Shown piece by piece: positions 10,067-22,430 of a stretch of 64,000 nt of DNA. Positions within the stretch are counted from its first letter, which is position 1. Each line of letters begins with the position of its first letter. The notes under the pieces were generated by a model. It searched no databases, was not told where the DNA came from, and worked only from the letters and a program-made list of their open reading frames with translations. This DNA is from Guyanagaster necrorhizus (lineage: Eukaryota > Basidiomycota > Agaricomycetes > Agaricales > Physalacriaceae). The stretch lies in contig NW_025064883.1 of NCBI RefSeq assembly GCF_019112545.1, positions 632,100 through 696,099 of the forward strand, written 5' to 3'. The position numbers were made by a program, and so were the translations under genes.

Positions 10067-13000
10067 CTACAACTGGAACTGCACAGGACTCAGACCTTCA
10101 CCCTTCCTACTTTTGAGCACTTCAAGCGCATTCCCGGCGACATACAATGCCTGTTCAGGCATACCTGCCAGGAGGGCCACTTTAAGACCATGGCTATCGC
10201 GATTGACACCAGGTCTAACGCGATAAGAATATGCAAATCGTCCAGCCTGGGATTCATTTAGAGAGAACAGAGTATGGACGCAGGAAAGTACGCACCTCTG
10301 TTTCATCCACATCCGTACATAGAAAAGACACGGATTCAAATGTGCTAGATGTATGGTCTGAATACCCGAGCATGTCAGATAATTCATGAAAATGTGTCGC
10401 AAAAAGAGCTCGACATCGGTTCTGAGTAACAAGATGATGCACAGTCGCATATGCTATCGCAAGACCATCGTTGACTGTTGTTCCGCGGCCAACCTCATCC
10501 ATAATAACCTGTAAACGAGAGGCATGTATCAGTCAAGACATATACTGTGTCCATAGTCGCTTACAAGGCTCCTAGGTGTGGCCCGCCGAAGGATCTCCGC
10601 CGTCTCTAACATTTCCACCATGAAAGTGCTTCGGTTGTGGAATAGGTCATCCTTAGCGCCTACACGAGAGAACAGTTTGTCTACGATCCCCAGGTTGGCC
10701 GAATCGGCAGGAACAAAAGAGCCGGTCTGGGCAAGCACCGCTATAAGCGCTGTTTGCCGAAGCAGTGTAGATTTCCCTGCCATGTTTGGTCCCGTTATGA
10801 TGTGAAGACGAGTTGTTGGGTTCATTTCTAAGGAATTGGGAGTAAACACTTTTCCAGTTGTGAGCAAACCAAGTTCGACTGTAGGGTGGCGTCCATGGGT
10901 AACGTTGTAAATGGTCCTGACGAGCATCATCAGTTGACATAGAATCGAAACCTTTCAAATGACTAACTCTTCGCTGAACGTAGGCTTGACAAACTTCATC
11001 TCCGTAGCAAGATTGGCGAAAGCCAATGTGACATCGAGTTCATCCATAATACGCGCGTTGCGTCTCAGTGATGCAGCATGTCCGTTAACCTGTATACTCA
11101 TTTAACAGTGACTTAATTAACGAGATATGAAGACTTACTTCGTTTCGTAATGTTTCAAAGGCCTCCTTTTCTGCGGCGAGAAGGGCCATAGAAGTTTGGA
11201 AAATCTGGGACCCAAGAAGAGACCATTCCTAATCAATCTATTAGAATGACGAGACCTGATCCGATCATGATACCTACTTGATAGATGTAACTTCTAGTCG
11301 TGGTCGTTGTATTGATGGAAAGGAAATTGGGATCTTTATTGAGGCGATGGTGATCTCTTTTGGCTCTAGCTAGATGAACGTGCATGCCCAGACCAGGAGA
11401 AGAACGCAGCCCCAATGAGGGAGCATCTACGATAGACGTGTGGTTGCACTAAGTGAAAACGAACCATGCATGACGTACCATAGTTGATTTGCAATCTGGC
11501 TTGAAGGTCCTCCTTTTCCCGAAGGAGCCGGCGTAGATTGGTGTGGAGCGTTTGGAGCGTTTCGGAGAATCTACGTGGGCGATCAGTAAATTGCGGAAAG
11601 AAAGGATGTTTGATCACTCTGGTTTGATGACCCATTTACTAGGTCCGTATCTCCATTTGAAGAAAGCAGGTTCAGCGTCCTCTATTTCCTCTTCTAATTC
11701 GGATTCATCGGATTCATCGGCGTCAATGTCAGGTTTTTCCAGCGCTGACCCAATCCTATGGCTCAGCTCGTCGAGATCAGAAAAGCGAGCCATCAACGAA
11801 TCCAAGCTCGACCACTCATAGGGACTAAAGTTCTCTTCTCGTTCTTGCGCTTCCAGAAGCCTTTCACGTTCAATTCGAAGCTTCAGAAGGGACCAAGTCT
11901 TTACAGTGGTGTATACGGCAAGTAGATCAGAGGTATCGCCTCTACCAAGAAGAAACTTTTGCACGATCCGACTGGCATCTTCAAGCTTTGTCAGGGCTTC
12001 CACAAGGTCTTCACGGAAGTAGGATCTCAAGCAGAAAAATTCGACGAGTGATTGGCGAGCCTGAATCTCAGGGATCGAGGTGCTCGGCGAACCTATGGAA
12101 TAAATTAGTCTCTCTAGCCATCAGAGACAAAGGAGGCTGTACATAGCCATCGAGCAAGTAGTCGTGTACCACTAGAAGTGACTGTCCGCTTAATGACGCT
12201 TAGCAAGCTTCCAGTCGTGCCTCCTTCTGTAATGTTTTCGCGAATCTCCAAAGCTTTGATCGTGTGAGAATCCATATACAAGCGATTACCGACATTATCC
12301 TGGTCGGGATGCGACAGGGCTGGCATATGCTCCAGCAGATTTGCTTTGAGGTATGCCGTCAGCAAAGTAATGGCTGATCCCTCGTCAGCGGTATAAACCG
12401 CGGACCTCCTGGAAGTCACTGGCTCCAAAACCTCATCGGTAACGTCTATGGCGTCTGTCATGTTGTCAGCAACTAATTTTTCATATGTACCGGAAACATC
12501 TTGTGCTGAGGCGATATCCTCTGACTCTGGATTTGAAAATGTGAACTTGTTGGAAGGCATGATATAAGAAATAAGGTTTCTTTCTTCTCCCAGAACCACG
12601 AATATAGGGTGTGTATGCCGACCGTCAAAGTCTTTATGGAGAACAACCTCGCGAGGGCCAATGCGTGCAATATCATCGCGCAGACTCTCGCTGTCTGAGT
12701 GCCTGGAGAAGAACTCCCCAGTGGAGACATCGATCCACGCGAGGCCAACAGAATACTGTTGCAGTTCAGCGTTATCCAATGGTACGTCGAGAGGAGCACT
12801 TATGGCAAGGAGATAGTTGTTCTCATATTGGTTCAGGAATGACTCGTCAATGAGAGTTCCAGGCGTAATAACGCGTATTACCCGGCGATCGAAGTCCCTT
12901 TGCCCAGAGCTACGGTAACGAGGAAACTCCTCACACATTGCCACGAATCGCTGATTTTGTTGGACCAAGGCTTTGAGGTGCTTGTCAATATGGACAAGAG

Positions 13001-14241
13001 GAAACCCGCACATAGGAATGAATTGCTTATTCCATTTGCGTGTCGTCAATTTGATATTCAGCAGACGTGAAACTTCGATAGCTTGATCAAAGTAAGACTG
13101 AGGTTATATGTAAAAACCTTGCAGGGTATTCATTAAAGATCAACTCACTTCATAAAACTGGCCTACACGGGTTAAAAGAACACAGTGAGGAAACTTGGAT
13201 AGATTTTCCTGAACTTCCTTGAAGAGAGCCTTAGGTTGTGCGGCTGCTGCTATGATGGCCTCATCACAATACAATCCGAGAAGTCTAAAAGAAACCCACC
13301 AATGGCGTTGTCACTTTCAGTTCCAGCTACTTTTTTCGTTCGTTTACGAGGTTGGGTGTCTTGTTCTTCGTCTGCAACTGCTTTCTTGGAGCGCCTCCGA
13401 GGCTTGCTGTCAGCTCCAGTCTCCTTCGGTGCCTTCTTAGTACGTGTACGAGGCTTGATCTTTTCATTAGTTTCGTCCACCGTATCTGACTTCTTGGAAC
13501 GGTTACGAGGTTTGGAGTCCCCCTCATCTTCCAAAAAGAAATTTCGTTTTGGCGGTATATCGTCATCCGTGTTTTGTTCGGCAGACGCTTTTTTCACGCG
13601 TTTTCGGGGCACGGATTCTTCAAAGTCATCGACGGCAGCTACCTGTATACGTCGACCTGGCTTGCTGTCCACTAATGCAAATAATGACAGAAGCTATTGC
13701 GAGTGGTGTTTTAGTACATACCTTCGATTGAGTCCTCTGCTTTGATCTTCGTAGAGCGCCGCTTACGAGGGGCTACAAGTAAGCCTTCTAAGCGAACGAA
13801 TCCGTTATATGCTAGTTAACACCCTACCATTCAGTTCAGAATCTTCAGAATCAACAACGCTAGTCTTTCGTCTGGTATGTTTTGCCGACTCGTCATCAAC
13901 GAAATCATCAGAGTTAACAACTTTAAGGGCTTTCAAAGCACGCCCGCGAACTTTCGGCACTGTGATATATGGTTAGCCGTTATAATGTGTTAGAGGAAGA
14001 GCCCACTTGGTTCGACACAGTCGCTTATCCACTCTGCCAAAGGAGGCGCAACAGATCCATCAGGTAGAAGTCTTGCCAATGGTAAATCTGAGTATTTCTT
14101 TTTTGTCTTTAGGGTAGGCACTTCGGACGTGTCTCGATCTTGAGCCCGGGAGGCAAAGGCGCGTAATGCATGGAAGGAAATACGACTTGCGTAGAGCGGG
14201 ACGCGGTGTAAACGGCGAACAGCTGTCGGAAGAGGTGCCAT
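10067..14241 (-). CDS. MSH1: Mitochondrial DNA mismatch-repair ATPase MutS homolog
   Basis: It binds mispaired mitochondrial DNA and is needed for mtDNA stability. The N-terminal 35 residues are basic and hydroxylated, like a presequence, which supports MSH1 over nuclear MSHs. The mismatch-reading Phe-X-Glu motif appears as RVGQFYE. The mid region with [16 protein letters not shown] and the connector follow. The ATPase domain has Walker [10 protein letters not shown], the [14 protein letters not shown] block (FSRVGAKDD) and Walker [11 protein letters not shown], then the ATHFHEL motif. The gene has many short introns; one near 13270-13320 was set as a 50-bp GTGGGT-AG intron to keep frame. Odd feature: a run of basic PRxRxKK repeats lies between the presequence and the MutS core. 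It ends 69 bp from the aconitase stop, tail to tail. Confidence 0.92.
13290..13790 (-). repeat. Degenerate basic repeats within MSH1
   Basis: At least five units of the form [S/T/I/V][K/Q/V]PRxRxKK occur about every 20-30 residues, e.g. [27 protein letters not shown] and TQPRKRTKK, joined by acidic spacers. Two weaker units (SKPGRR and APRKRRSTK) lie upstream. The repeats resemble AT-hook-like or NLS-like basic patches. The function is not known. Confidence 0.8.
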
Positions 14242-14413
14242 ACACGGTCGAATGCGACGAGACCGTCGCGCCGCTCAATGGGAGCAAAAAAGCAAAATCA
14301 ATGGAGTTAGAATGAAGGTCAAGCGTAGGTCACGCCACTTCATTTCAAACTCCGCCAACTGGGCTCATTCCCCCTGCGCTGCGAGTTACCCTTCTACTAC
14401 TCTCTTTTGCCAG
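14242..14413. promoter_or_regulatory. Divergent promoter region of MSH1 and the septin gene
   Basis: 172 bp separate the MSH1 and septin start codons. It is C/T-rich just before the septin ATG. No clear TATA box or named factor site was seen. Confidence 0.35.
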
Positions 14414-16037
14414 ATGTCGTTTGCGGGAAGACGCCGGGGAAACAAAGTCAAAAAGGGCGTTCAGTTTACGCTCATGGTCGTCGGTGAGTTTCCTCGCTGC
14501 TGTCTTCGTCGCACTAAGGTCTCAATGTTCCCCTCCAGGTGCTTCTGGCACTGGGCGTACCACTTTCGTGAATACCCTCTGCGAATCCGAAGTTTTGGCC
14601 CACAAGGTCTCTGACAACCCAGAGACTGCTCATGTTGAAGAGGGTATTCGAATCAAGCCCGTCAACGTTGGTTAGTGTATGCTCTATTTCCAGCATACCC
14701 ATGTCTTCATTTTGTTCTCCAGAACTTGAAGAGGATGGCGTCCGCATCGCTCTTACCATTGTTGACACCCCTGGATTTGGCGACAACATCGACAACGAAT
14801 TTGCGTAAGTTTTCTGAGCACTCTCATCTTCCCCTCTTACCTTCCGTCTAGGTTCCAGGAGATTGTTGGATACCTCGAACGCCAATACGATGACATTTTG
14901 GCCGAAGAATCTCGCATTAAACGTAACCCGCGCTTCAGGGACAACAGGGTTCATGCGTTGTTGTACTTCATCCCTCCCACTGGACACGCGTATGTTGCGG
15001 GACCATTTGTTGAACAGTGCCCTGACCCTTTTCAGTCTGCGAGAGATGGATATCGAGCTGATGCGTCGCCTTTCACCACGTGCGAACGTCATTCCCGTCG
15101 TAGGTAAGGCGGATTCTTTGACTCCGTCTGAACTCCGAGGGTTCAAGAAGCGGGTAAAAAAAATGCTTCGAGACTTTAAAACGGCACTAAATTGGCTTCT
15201 CAGATCATGGAGGACATCGAACATTATGATATCCCTGTTTACAACTTCCCTTTCGACATCGAAGAAGATGACGAAGATACCATTCAGGACAACAGCGAAC
15301 TGCGCGTCAGTGTTTTTGACATTCCTTTCATCCTACAGTTCTTACGTGATAAATACTAGGCCCTTCTACCGTTTGCTGTTATCGGTTCGGAAGAGGAGAT
15401 CGAGATCGACGGTCAACCTGTTCGCGCCCGTATTTATCCTTGGGGAATTGCGGAAGTCGATAACCCGAGACATTCCGACTTCAGCAGGTTAAGGAGTGCT
15501 CTTTTGAAGTATGTGCAGAGACTCGTTGCAGCTTTGTGTCTGTCTGACCGATATTACTTCAGTTCTCACCTTGCGGATCTCAAGTCTTTGACCCATGACG
15601 TCCTCTATGAAACCTATCGTACAGAAAAGCTTTCCAGGACCGTCCATGCAGAAACGAAGTACGTATTTTGGGCGTCTCTACAAATCTTCGTTCATTCAAC
15701 GTGTCTTTCGTAAAGCGACTCGTCCATCTTGCCGGAAGAGCTCGCGTCTCAAAGTGTGCGTCTCAAGGAGGAGCAACTACGCCGGGAGGAAGAAAAAGTG
15801 AATGTCCATAAGGGATTCCGCTGTCAAAGATGCTGACATGTCTTGCTGCAGTTGCGCGAGATTGAGCTTAAGGTCCAGAGAGAAATCAATGAAAAGAGGC
15901 AAGAGCTACTCGCCAAGGAAGAATCTTTGCGGTCAGTGAAGCTGACCTTGCATGCTCTTTCTGGTGTTGACATAACCCCTAGCAACTTGGAAAGTCGACT
16001 CGCCGCGCAAGGATCTCAATCAGAATTCCGAGAGTAG
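14414..16037 (+). CDS. CDC11: Septin, Cdc11-type
   Basis: Septins are GTP-binding filament proteins that act as scaffolds and diffusion barriers at bud necks, septa and growing tips. About 385 residues are spread over ten exons. The P-loop is GASGTGRTT, with Arg in place of the usual Lys, as in yeast Cdc11 (GQSGSGR). G3 is DTPGFGDNIDNE and G4 is VVGKADSLT. The septin unique element (about PFAVIGSEEEIEIDGQPVRA) and YPWG motif follow. The C-terminus is a short charged coiled coil (about 45 residues), matching the short tail of Cdc11. The start is the first ATG before GRRRGNKVKKG, a basic phosphoinositide-binding-like stretch. Subfamily assignment rests on the P-loop Arg and the tail. Confidence 0.9.
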
Positions 16038-16733
16038 ATTTCACGGTCCCATGCAAGTATACCCAACTGAACAGTTCGTTCCGGGAATTCAGTCCACTCG
16101 TTCTTTATCGTTTCAGTCTAGTTATTGTTTTTCACAACGGATAATTTTTTTTTTCCCTTAGTCTTAGTTTCTCTTGGGAACTTGAAGATTTGATTGTCTA
16201 GTATCTACTAATGACCCGCTCGCTCTTACTGTCTCGTTAAATACCTCTATCCTGTTATGAATGCCTAGCAACAATGGTTTCGGGCGAGATGGATGAGTGG
16301 CGTGGGTAAAGAAGGCAGAACTGGCGAAACGAATGAATTTCAAGAGGAAAGCCTAAAAGGGCCAGAGACCCAATTATCCGCTGACCTGGACGCTACACTT
16401 TATTACTCTAGAGCACGACAGCGACAGTATCGGTGGGTAGATAGGGCATGACTACGGAGTATCAGGATCTGTCGTAGTGACTGATCTGGTGGTTTCGTGG
16501 GCCCGTTTCGTAACAGTCAAATCACCTCTGTCCTCTGCAACAGTGTCCTTACTCTACCTCCAAGGCTCCTGTTACCATTCTTTTCTCCTTCATCTCTCTC
16601 TTTCTGTTGTCCAGAACAATAACGGTCGGTCTCTCCGCCAACTTTTAGACTGTCGCGGTGAGCCTCCGTCTATCCAGGGCTCAAGGAACCTGTCCATACC
16701 AGCCATTCCTTGTCATCCTTTATCGTCGCCTTA
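16038..16733. other. Intergenic region, septin 3' end to MIT gene
   Basis: About 700 bp without a supported gene. It probably holds the septin 3' UTR (a T-run near 16147) and a pyrimidine-rich 5' leader of the MIT-domain gene. Confidence 0.5.
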
Positions 16734-19721
16734 ATGGAGGAACGGGTCCGTGTTGCACCGTATAACATGGCTGGTGACTGGCAGAGTCCGCAGCCTACAG
16801 CAGGATCGTCCATGTTTTCCGCTACCACTACCACTACCATTTCCCAGCGACGTCGCTCTTCAGCTGCTCATACTCGTCCTGCGGGCCCACCTCCAAATCT
16901 TCCAATTCCCAGTCTTCCCGACATCACCAATGACCGTCCAGGCCATTCTTCTACCATAGTACGACCTTCAACGGGATCAGATGACTCTCAGCGACACACG
17001 AATGGCGTCAACCGTGGCACACGCTCAGCCTCTTTTGCGAGACAGGGCCCATCCCCATCGCTAGCGGCAGTCGCTGCTTTCCCTCATCACTCAGTTTTCA
17101 CTGCACAGTCATCTGCTTCTTTGTCCGTCGACGATCTGTCAGACTCCCCACCTCCATCAATACTGCCCCCTTCGTCTTCACGTTTACAAGCACCGCCATT
17201 GCCTCCAGATGTGGACACGGATCGCTTACTACCTCCAATGGAAACTCGCTCAGAGCATCGCCCACCATCGTCTCGACGGGCACTGACAAGGGCGTTGGAG
17301 CTTGCTCGTGAGGCCGTACAGCTAGACTCCAATAGCAATAACCCCCAAGGCGCGGTCATGGCGTATGGCAGAAGCGTTGCACTTCTCAGCGAAGTCATGG
17401 ATCGCGTCCGCAGAGGCGAGGATACCACTGAGCCCAGACGACGAAATGGAAGACGTAGAAGTAGTGTTGCGCAGGAAGAGGAGGTCCGAAGGCTGCAAAA
17501 AATTGTGCGTATCTTGAGCATATATTGTGCTTAAGGCTGACCTATCTGTTGATCTGTTTTATTAGCATGACACGTATGCTGATCGCATGAATATCCTTAG
17601 CGTCGTTTACAGCATCCCTCCCTTACCCTATACAACGGCGTCCATATATTCGCCCATCTCTGCGGATTCCACACAACCGAATTCTCCGACTAGCTCTGTT
17701 TCTCCCGTGTCCGAAACCTCAGACCAGATACCTCAAGTTGATTATACCATGAATGATACCCATGTGGAAGACAATAATCCTCAGGTCGCCCCAGGTATCT
17801 CCTTGTCGGACCACGTGAGTGCTCACGAAGGTATAGAGGCTATTGGCGCTGCTATGTTCATGGACCTTGCGAGCCCGGTCAGATCTACGATATCAGGTCT
17901 TCCCGTTTCTTCATCCCACCCATATGCCAACACCCAGTACGATCCGCCTACACCCCACGGAGTTGCACCATCTCTTCCAGCCCAGTCCACCACTCCAAAC
18001 CGGATGTCTATGCAGCCTCGACGATCAAGAGCATCTTCGTCGGCCCTACCTCCAGCGCTACCGCCACCTCTTAATTCTCCTCCTCTAGCTCCCACAACCG
18101 CCAATGAAACACCACTTGACATGCCCCTGCATGGCTCACGGCAGTTTCTTGATCCTGCAATCAGACAGTGGGGTGACTCCGTTGGACATAGACGAACAAG
18201 CTCAGGCAGTAAACTGGCTGCCCTGGAAGAGGAAACCGAAAAATTTGAGCATTCAGCGATAGAAATATCAGGAGCTGAAGTGCGAACAAATTCTCGGCTT
18301 ATTTTCGTGGATACACGCACAGTCAAGAATGAATCTCCACCTTTGCCAGCCTTGCCTTCCCCAGCATCAGGTTCACCCGGTACACCCCGCAACAACTCGT
18401 CTCCTCAAATTCCCAGTAGTGTTGTCATTCCTCGACAGAGAGGCTCCTCTCAAGCCCCTCGACCTGAGGTTGTTGTAATCAATCCCACCATTCATCAGAG
18501 TACAATCTCGCAGCGACGCCTAAAGACATCAGTACCACCCACTCCGAGATCTTCCTCCCCGTCCGAGTCTGTTGTCTCAGGCGGCTCCCATCCCCGATCT
18601 GTGGCTTCCTCCTTGCCAAGTTCAGGAGCGTCGCTTAGTGGTGTAGGTCGAACGCGCTCTTCGTCTCAACCCGGTCGACGCCCGTCTTTGATAGGCGGTC
18701 GAATATCACCTCCAGAACAGCGACCTCCACTTCCTTCAACCACTGTCACCAATATAAATATAAACGGTGCTGCGTCCGCTCTGCGCAAGACATCGTTTCC
18801 CTCCAAACTGAATCCAAATGCCCAGATTCAATTAACAGTACAAACTGACCTACCTTCCATGTCCATTAATCCTCCCCTTATGCCTCCTCCCGCCGTTATT
18901 TCTAGTGTTCTCCCCATCACCCCTATATCACCATTACCTGCAGCAGCACCGGCAGATCCATTACGAAAGCCCTACCATCTCATGAATTTACTTCGTACAA
19001 CCATGACTTCCACCACAGGTGGATATATAACGCGTCGCTTACATGTTCCGCAGGAAGTATGGTCCCAGGGTGGTGCCAAATTGAGTAACCTTCCAGAGAA
19101 GGTGCGCGTGGTTGGCATTCTGTGTTCAGCCCTAGAAGATCTACAAAATAGCAGCTCCGAACACTTTGGTGCAGGGAATGTAAGCAGTGGTATGGGTCTA
19201 GGAATCGGAAGCATAGGCAGGAAGGAAGGGGAGGCCTGGATATCGAAGCTAGAAGACTTTTCGACCATGTGTGATGGTGTCGTAGCCAACTTTGGGAAGA
19301 AACTTGGCGTCGGGGAAGGTTTTGTGTTAAAGAAGACTACCTGGGGGGACAAACTTGGGCGGCGTTTCGACAAATATATCAATGGCAAGAAGTCGGTGTT
19401 TCCTATTATGCGTTGATGCAAGGCCTGCCTTCTGATGTTATTTGTTTTCCTAGTTTGGATTCGCCCGCTGCATATGTGCAAGGGTTGCGGAAATTGTTCC
19501 TGCATGCTCAGTTGCTCGACGAGCATACTAAAGCCATCAGTTGTCAGCCGGTGGCGCCTGCATACGCAGCCTTCCCTGCTGACATCCGCACTGCTGCTGA
19601 TATAAAGCTAAGGCGGTCGTCGGAGTTCTTCGCCAGTGTCGTGCTCACATTCGTCATCCGCGATTTATCTCAACTTCTGGACAAATATGCCAAGAAGTGT
19701 GAAAAGTGGCTAGCAGAGTAG
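16734..19721 (+). CDS. MIT-domain protein, large and mostly disordered
   Basis: MIT domains bind ESCRT-III tails or microtubules in membrane traffic. The three exons are 16734-17504, 17566-19391 and 19454-19721, 2865 nt and 954 residues. A helical MIT repeat (about residues 180-275) runs from SRRALTRALELAREAVQLDS through AVMAYGRSVALLSEVMDRVR and, across intron 1, RLQKIHDTYADRM. Long Ser/Pro-rich disorder follows. A conserved-looking helical C-terminal region (about residues 730-954) has HVPQEVWSQGGAKLSNLPEK and a final FVIRDLSQLLDKYAKKCEKW. The last intron uses donor GTCGGT at 19392, the one that keeps frame. The MIT call is good; a specific orthologue is not claimed. Confidence 0.78.
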
Positions 19722-20308
19722 CGGCGCGCTCCTACAGTTAAAAAATTCGTCTTTCTTTTTGGATCCTCTCCTGATGTGCTTCTTGGATGTGCCAATTGCT
19801 CCCCAGTCCGAGGGTCTCAGAAGGTCCTGTGCGATTGTACTATCGACGGTGAAACCTTTGTCCACTTATATCTGTGCTACATATTGTATTACTGGAAAAG
19901 TGTCAGTTCTGGATAGTAAGAGGGTATGTTGTGGAGTATTATTTTGTATTTTATACGCGTCTCGTACATGCATTAGCTATAGTTACCTTCGTCACTTCGA
20001 CTTCTGCCTTTATTTCCTTTATTGTATTCGTCCTACTAACTCACAGGTTTTTTTGCGCGTACAAGATACATGAAGCAAAATGTGTAAGATTGTCGTAGAA
20101 GGTTTACTTACTGCACTTTGTCAATATGTAAATGGATTTTAATCTAACTAATAATGCACAGAATTACGGGGATACCAATGGAGAACTAAAGTTACTGAAA
20201 CTAAGACTAAATAGTTAATAGGAAGACGAAAGTATTTACTTGGATAACATTAAGGAATAAACAGGCGGCAAGACCGGTATTACTAATATTACAGTACGGA
20301 CAACGTAC
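19722..20308. other. Convergent intergenic region
   Basis: About 590 bp between the stop of the MIT gene and the stop of Ies1-like paralog A. It is AT-rich with short open frames of no recognisable content. Probably two 3' UTRs. Confidence 0.5.
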
Positions 20309-22162
20309 TCAGGTGGATGCATGTGGCTGAGGAGCTACCGGATACAGTTCTGGTTCTGGCGTGGGTTCTTTACCACGGACGCGAGCAATAATTCGCAGTC
20401 GCTTAGCTGAAAAAAAAAGTAAGGCGCAAATCTTCTACAAGAGGTGGCAAGACTGACAATAATCACGGTGTACATGGTCGTCCGGCTCATCATCGGAATC
20501 CAGAAGAGGATCCGTACAATTGATAACATGCCATGCGTCTAAGCAACATTCATCAAGGTCTGCGAATCAAAATGTGTGTACATCGACATACGATCGAGCA
20601 TGGATTTGTGTGAACTGCCAACGCCTTTCGAATGTGATGCGTAGCGAGAAGACCAATTAGGGTCCCCCACAGTCCCAAACTTATATGGCGCGTATCGGTG
20701 CTGGTACGTCGAAGGAACATCGGGACTGGAATGCCGATAGCTGGGAGCAGCGTACAAAGGTTCGCGGCCTCTGGGAAATGCTAGAAAAATTGTCAGACCA
20801 AGCCAATCGGAAAGCGGAATTTTAACTGACGACCAAATTCAGCGGCATCGGCGGGGGGCTGAACCTCCTTCTGCTTGGTTTCCTTTTGCTTACTTTCCTT
20901 GTTCTTCTCCAGCATCGCCTTATTCTTGACACGTTCACGATACTGCTTGTCCCAAAGCGCCTTCCTTTCCTTCTTCTCCTTGAGCGTCATGGGGACGCCA
21001 GTGTTGCGCTTGCTTTTCGCTTTGACTTCTGGAACATTTTCCTCGCCGTTATGGATGGCCTTAGAAGTGGAAGAAGTGGACGAAGTGGAGACGCTCCCAA
21101 CCACCTTATTAATGATGTCGTTTCTATGATTAACGGACTTTTCGGCACGAGCTATCTCCTCCTCGGTGTCCACGTTCTCTTTCTCAGCTTCAGCACGGGT
21201 TATCATAACAAAGGCAGGCGCCTTTCCTAGCCGATGACTGTCGCAGAATGGATTGACGCTGAGCACCTCAGTATCGTAGTCGTCTTCATTGACGGCGGAT
21301 GTTGCTTCATGAAAATGATAGCAGAGCCACAGAAAAGCGCGGGCGCGGGAGGCACTCGAGACTTCCACAGGAAGAAAGAGGTCGATAAATTCAAGCTCAT
21401 TTAAGAAATGCTCTTGGCCAATAGCCTGTCCAGATGGTGGTTAGGATAATGGGGCGGAAGCCATTGTGAGACGCACAGGAGAGTAATTTGACAGAATGAA
21501 AATGATGGTGGCGATGCTAGTAGGCGGTACCTTTCCGGTTGTCTGTTTTGTGGACACGTCATAAAGATGGGGGGCATATCCGAGTGAGTGGCAAGGAACA
21601 TACTGCACGGGTAAGAATATCACCGGGAGTTGTCGGAACAGACTTGGGGTCCTCATCTGGGACCGTACAGGCCTTGAGTAGACCTTTGATTCGGGGTGCA
21701 TCTTGGAGGTTACCGTCGGCTCTTTGGAGAGCAGGGATCGGGTGGTATGTTCGCACCGCTGTTTTCTTCTCCGCGAAGACTAAGCGAGACGATGAACATA
21801 TAACAGTCAATGACAGATGGCCACTTACAGCTCATCGTTGTATTCACCCTGCCCACGTTTGCCAACAAAGCCAGCATCGCGAAGTCGGTGGCGAAGATAG
21901 CGGAAGCCGACATGGAGTCTTTCAGGGCCTTTGTGGCCTTTGTCGAATGCATGATTGCATTGACATAGAGGTCGCGAAAGGAGACCTTACAGCCAGCAGG
22001 GCCTCCGAAAGCAGAAGAGTAGGGATCCGTGAAGACACGCTGGTCATCACTGAAGATGTGGAGGAGGAAATCATACTGGAGGTCGACGCGAGTCAGAGGC
22101 TCACCATCAGCGCGCTTGATGGCGAGAGGCTTCTTGGGGAACGGGCTCTGCTTGCGCGACAT
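20309..22162 (-). CDS. INO80 complex subunit Ies1-like protein, paralog A
   Basis: Ies1 is a fungal subunit of the INO80 chromatin-remodelling complex in the nucleus. The protein starts MSRKQSPFPKKPLAIKRADG. Conserved blocks are LQYDFLLHIFSDDQRVFTDP, KVSFRDLYVNAIMHSTK, FAMLALLANVGRVNTTM, FFAEKKTAVRTYHPIPALQ, LQDAPRIKGLLKAC and ASRARAFLWLCYHFHE. A Lys/Glu-rich helical tract and a C-terminal tail ending KRLRIIARVRGKEPTPEPE follow. Introns are short; the one after NTTM falls at the same codon as in paralog B. The last exons were joined through donors at GTATGT (near 20590) and GTCAGT (near 20460) to match the tail of paralog B. The family call is from memory of fungal Ies1 sequences. Confidence 0.75.
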
Positions 22163-22430
22163 TGTCAGCTCGTCATGGAGAGACAAAGCTGTGGCGTTCC
22201 CAAGGTTTCCCACGACGACTGGAATCCCTTACTGATGTCGAACCGGCAAACCAGCCGGCAACCGGTCAACTGATTCGGTCCGATCTTCCCGTCTCTAGCA
22301 CAACAGCCTTCAAGTTCCGGCTCGTCCAGGTTTCCTGTCCTCTTTCTGCATCTTGTCCGTACTCGCTGCTCAGCTCTGGGGTATGCAGGGCATCTCCTTG
22401 ATTCCCTCTCTCTGATTTCCTTCTTCTCTC
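22163..22430. promoter_or_regulatory. Divergent promoter region
   Basis: 268 bp lie between the start codons of Ies1-like paralog A and the membrane glycoprotein gene. It is C/T-rich near the right end. No specific site was recognised. Confidence 0.3.
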
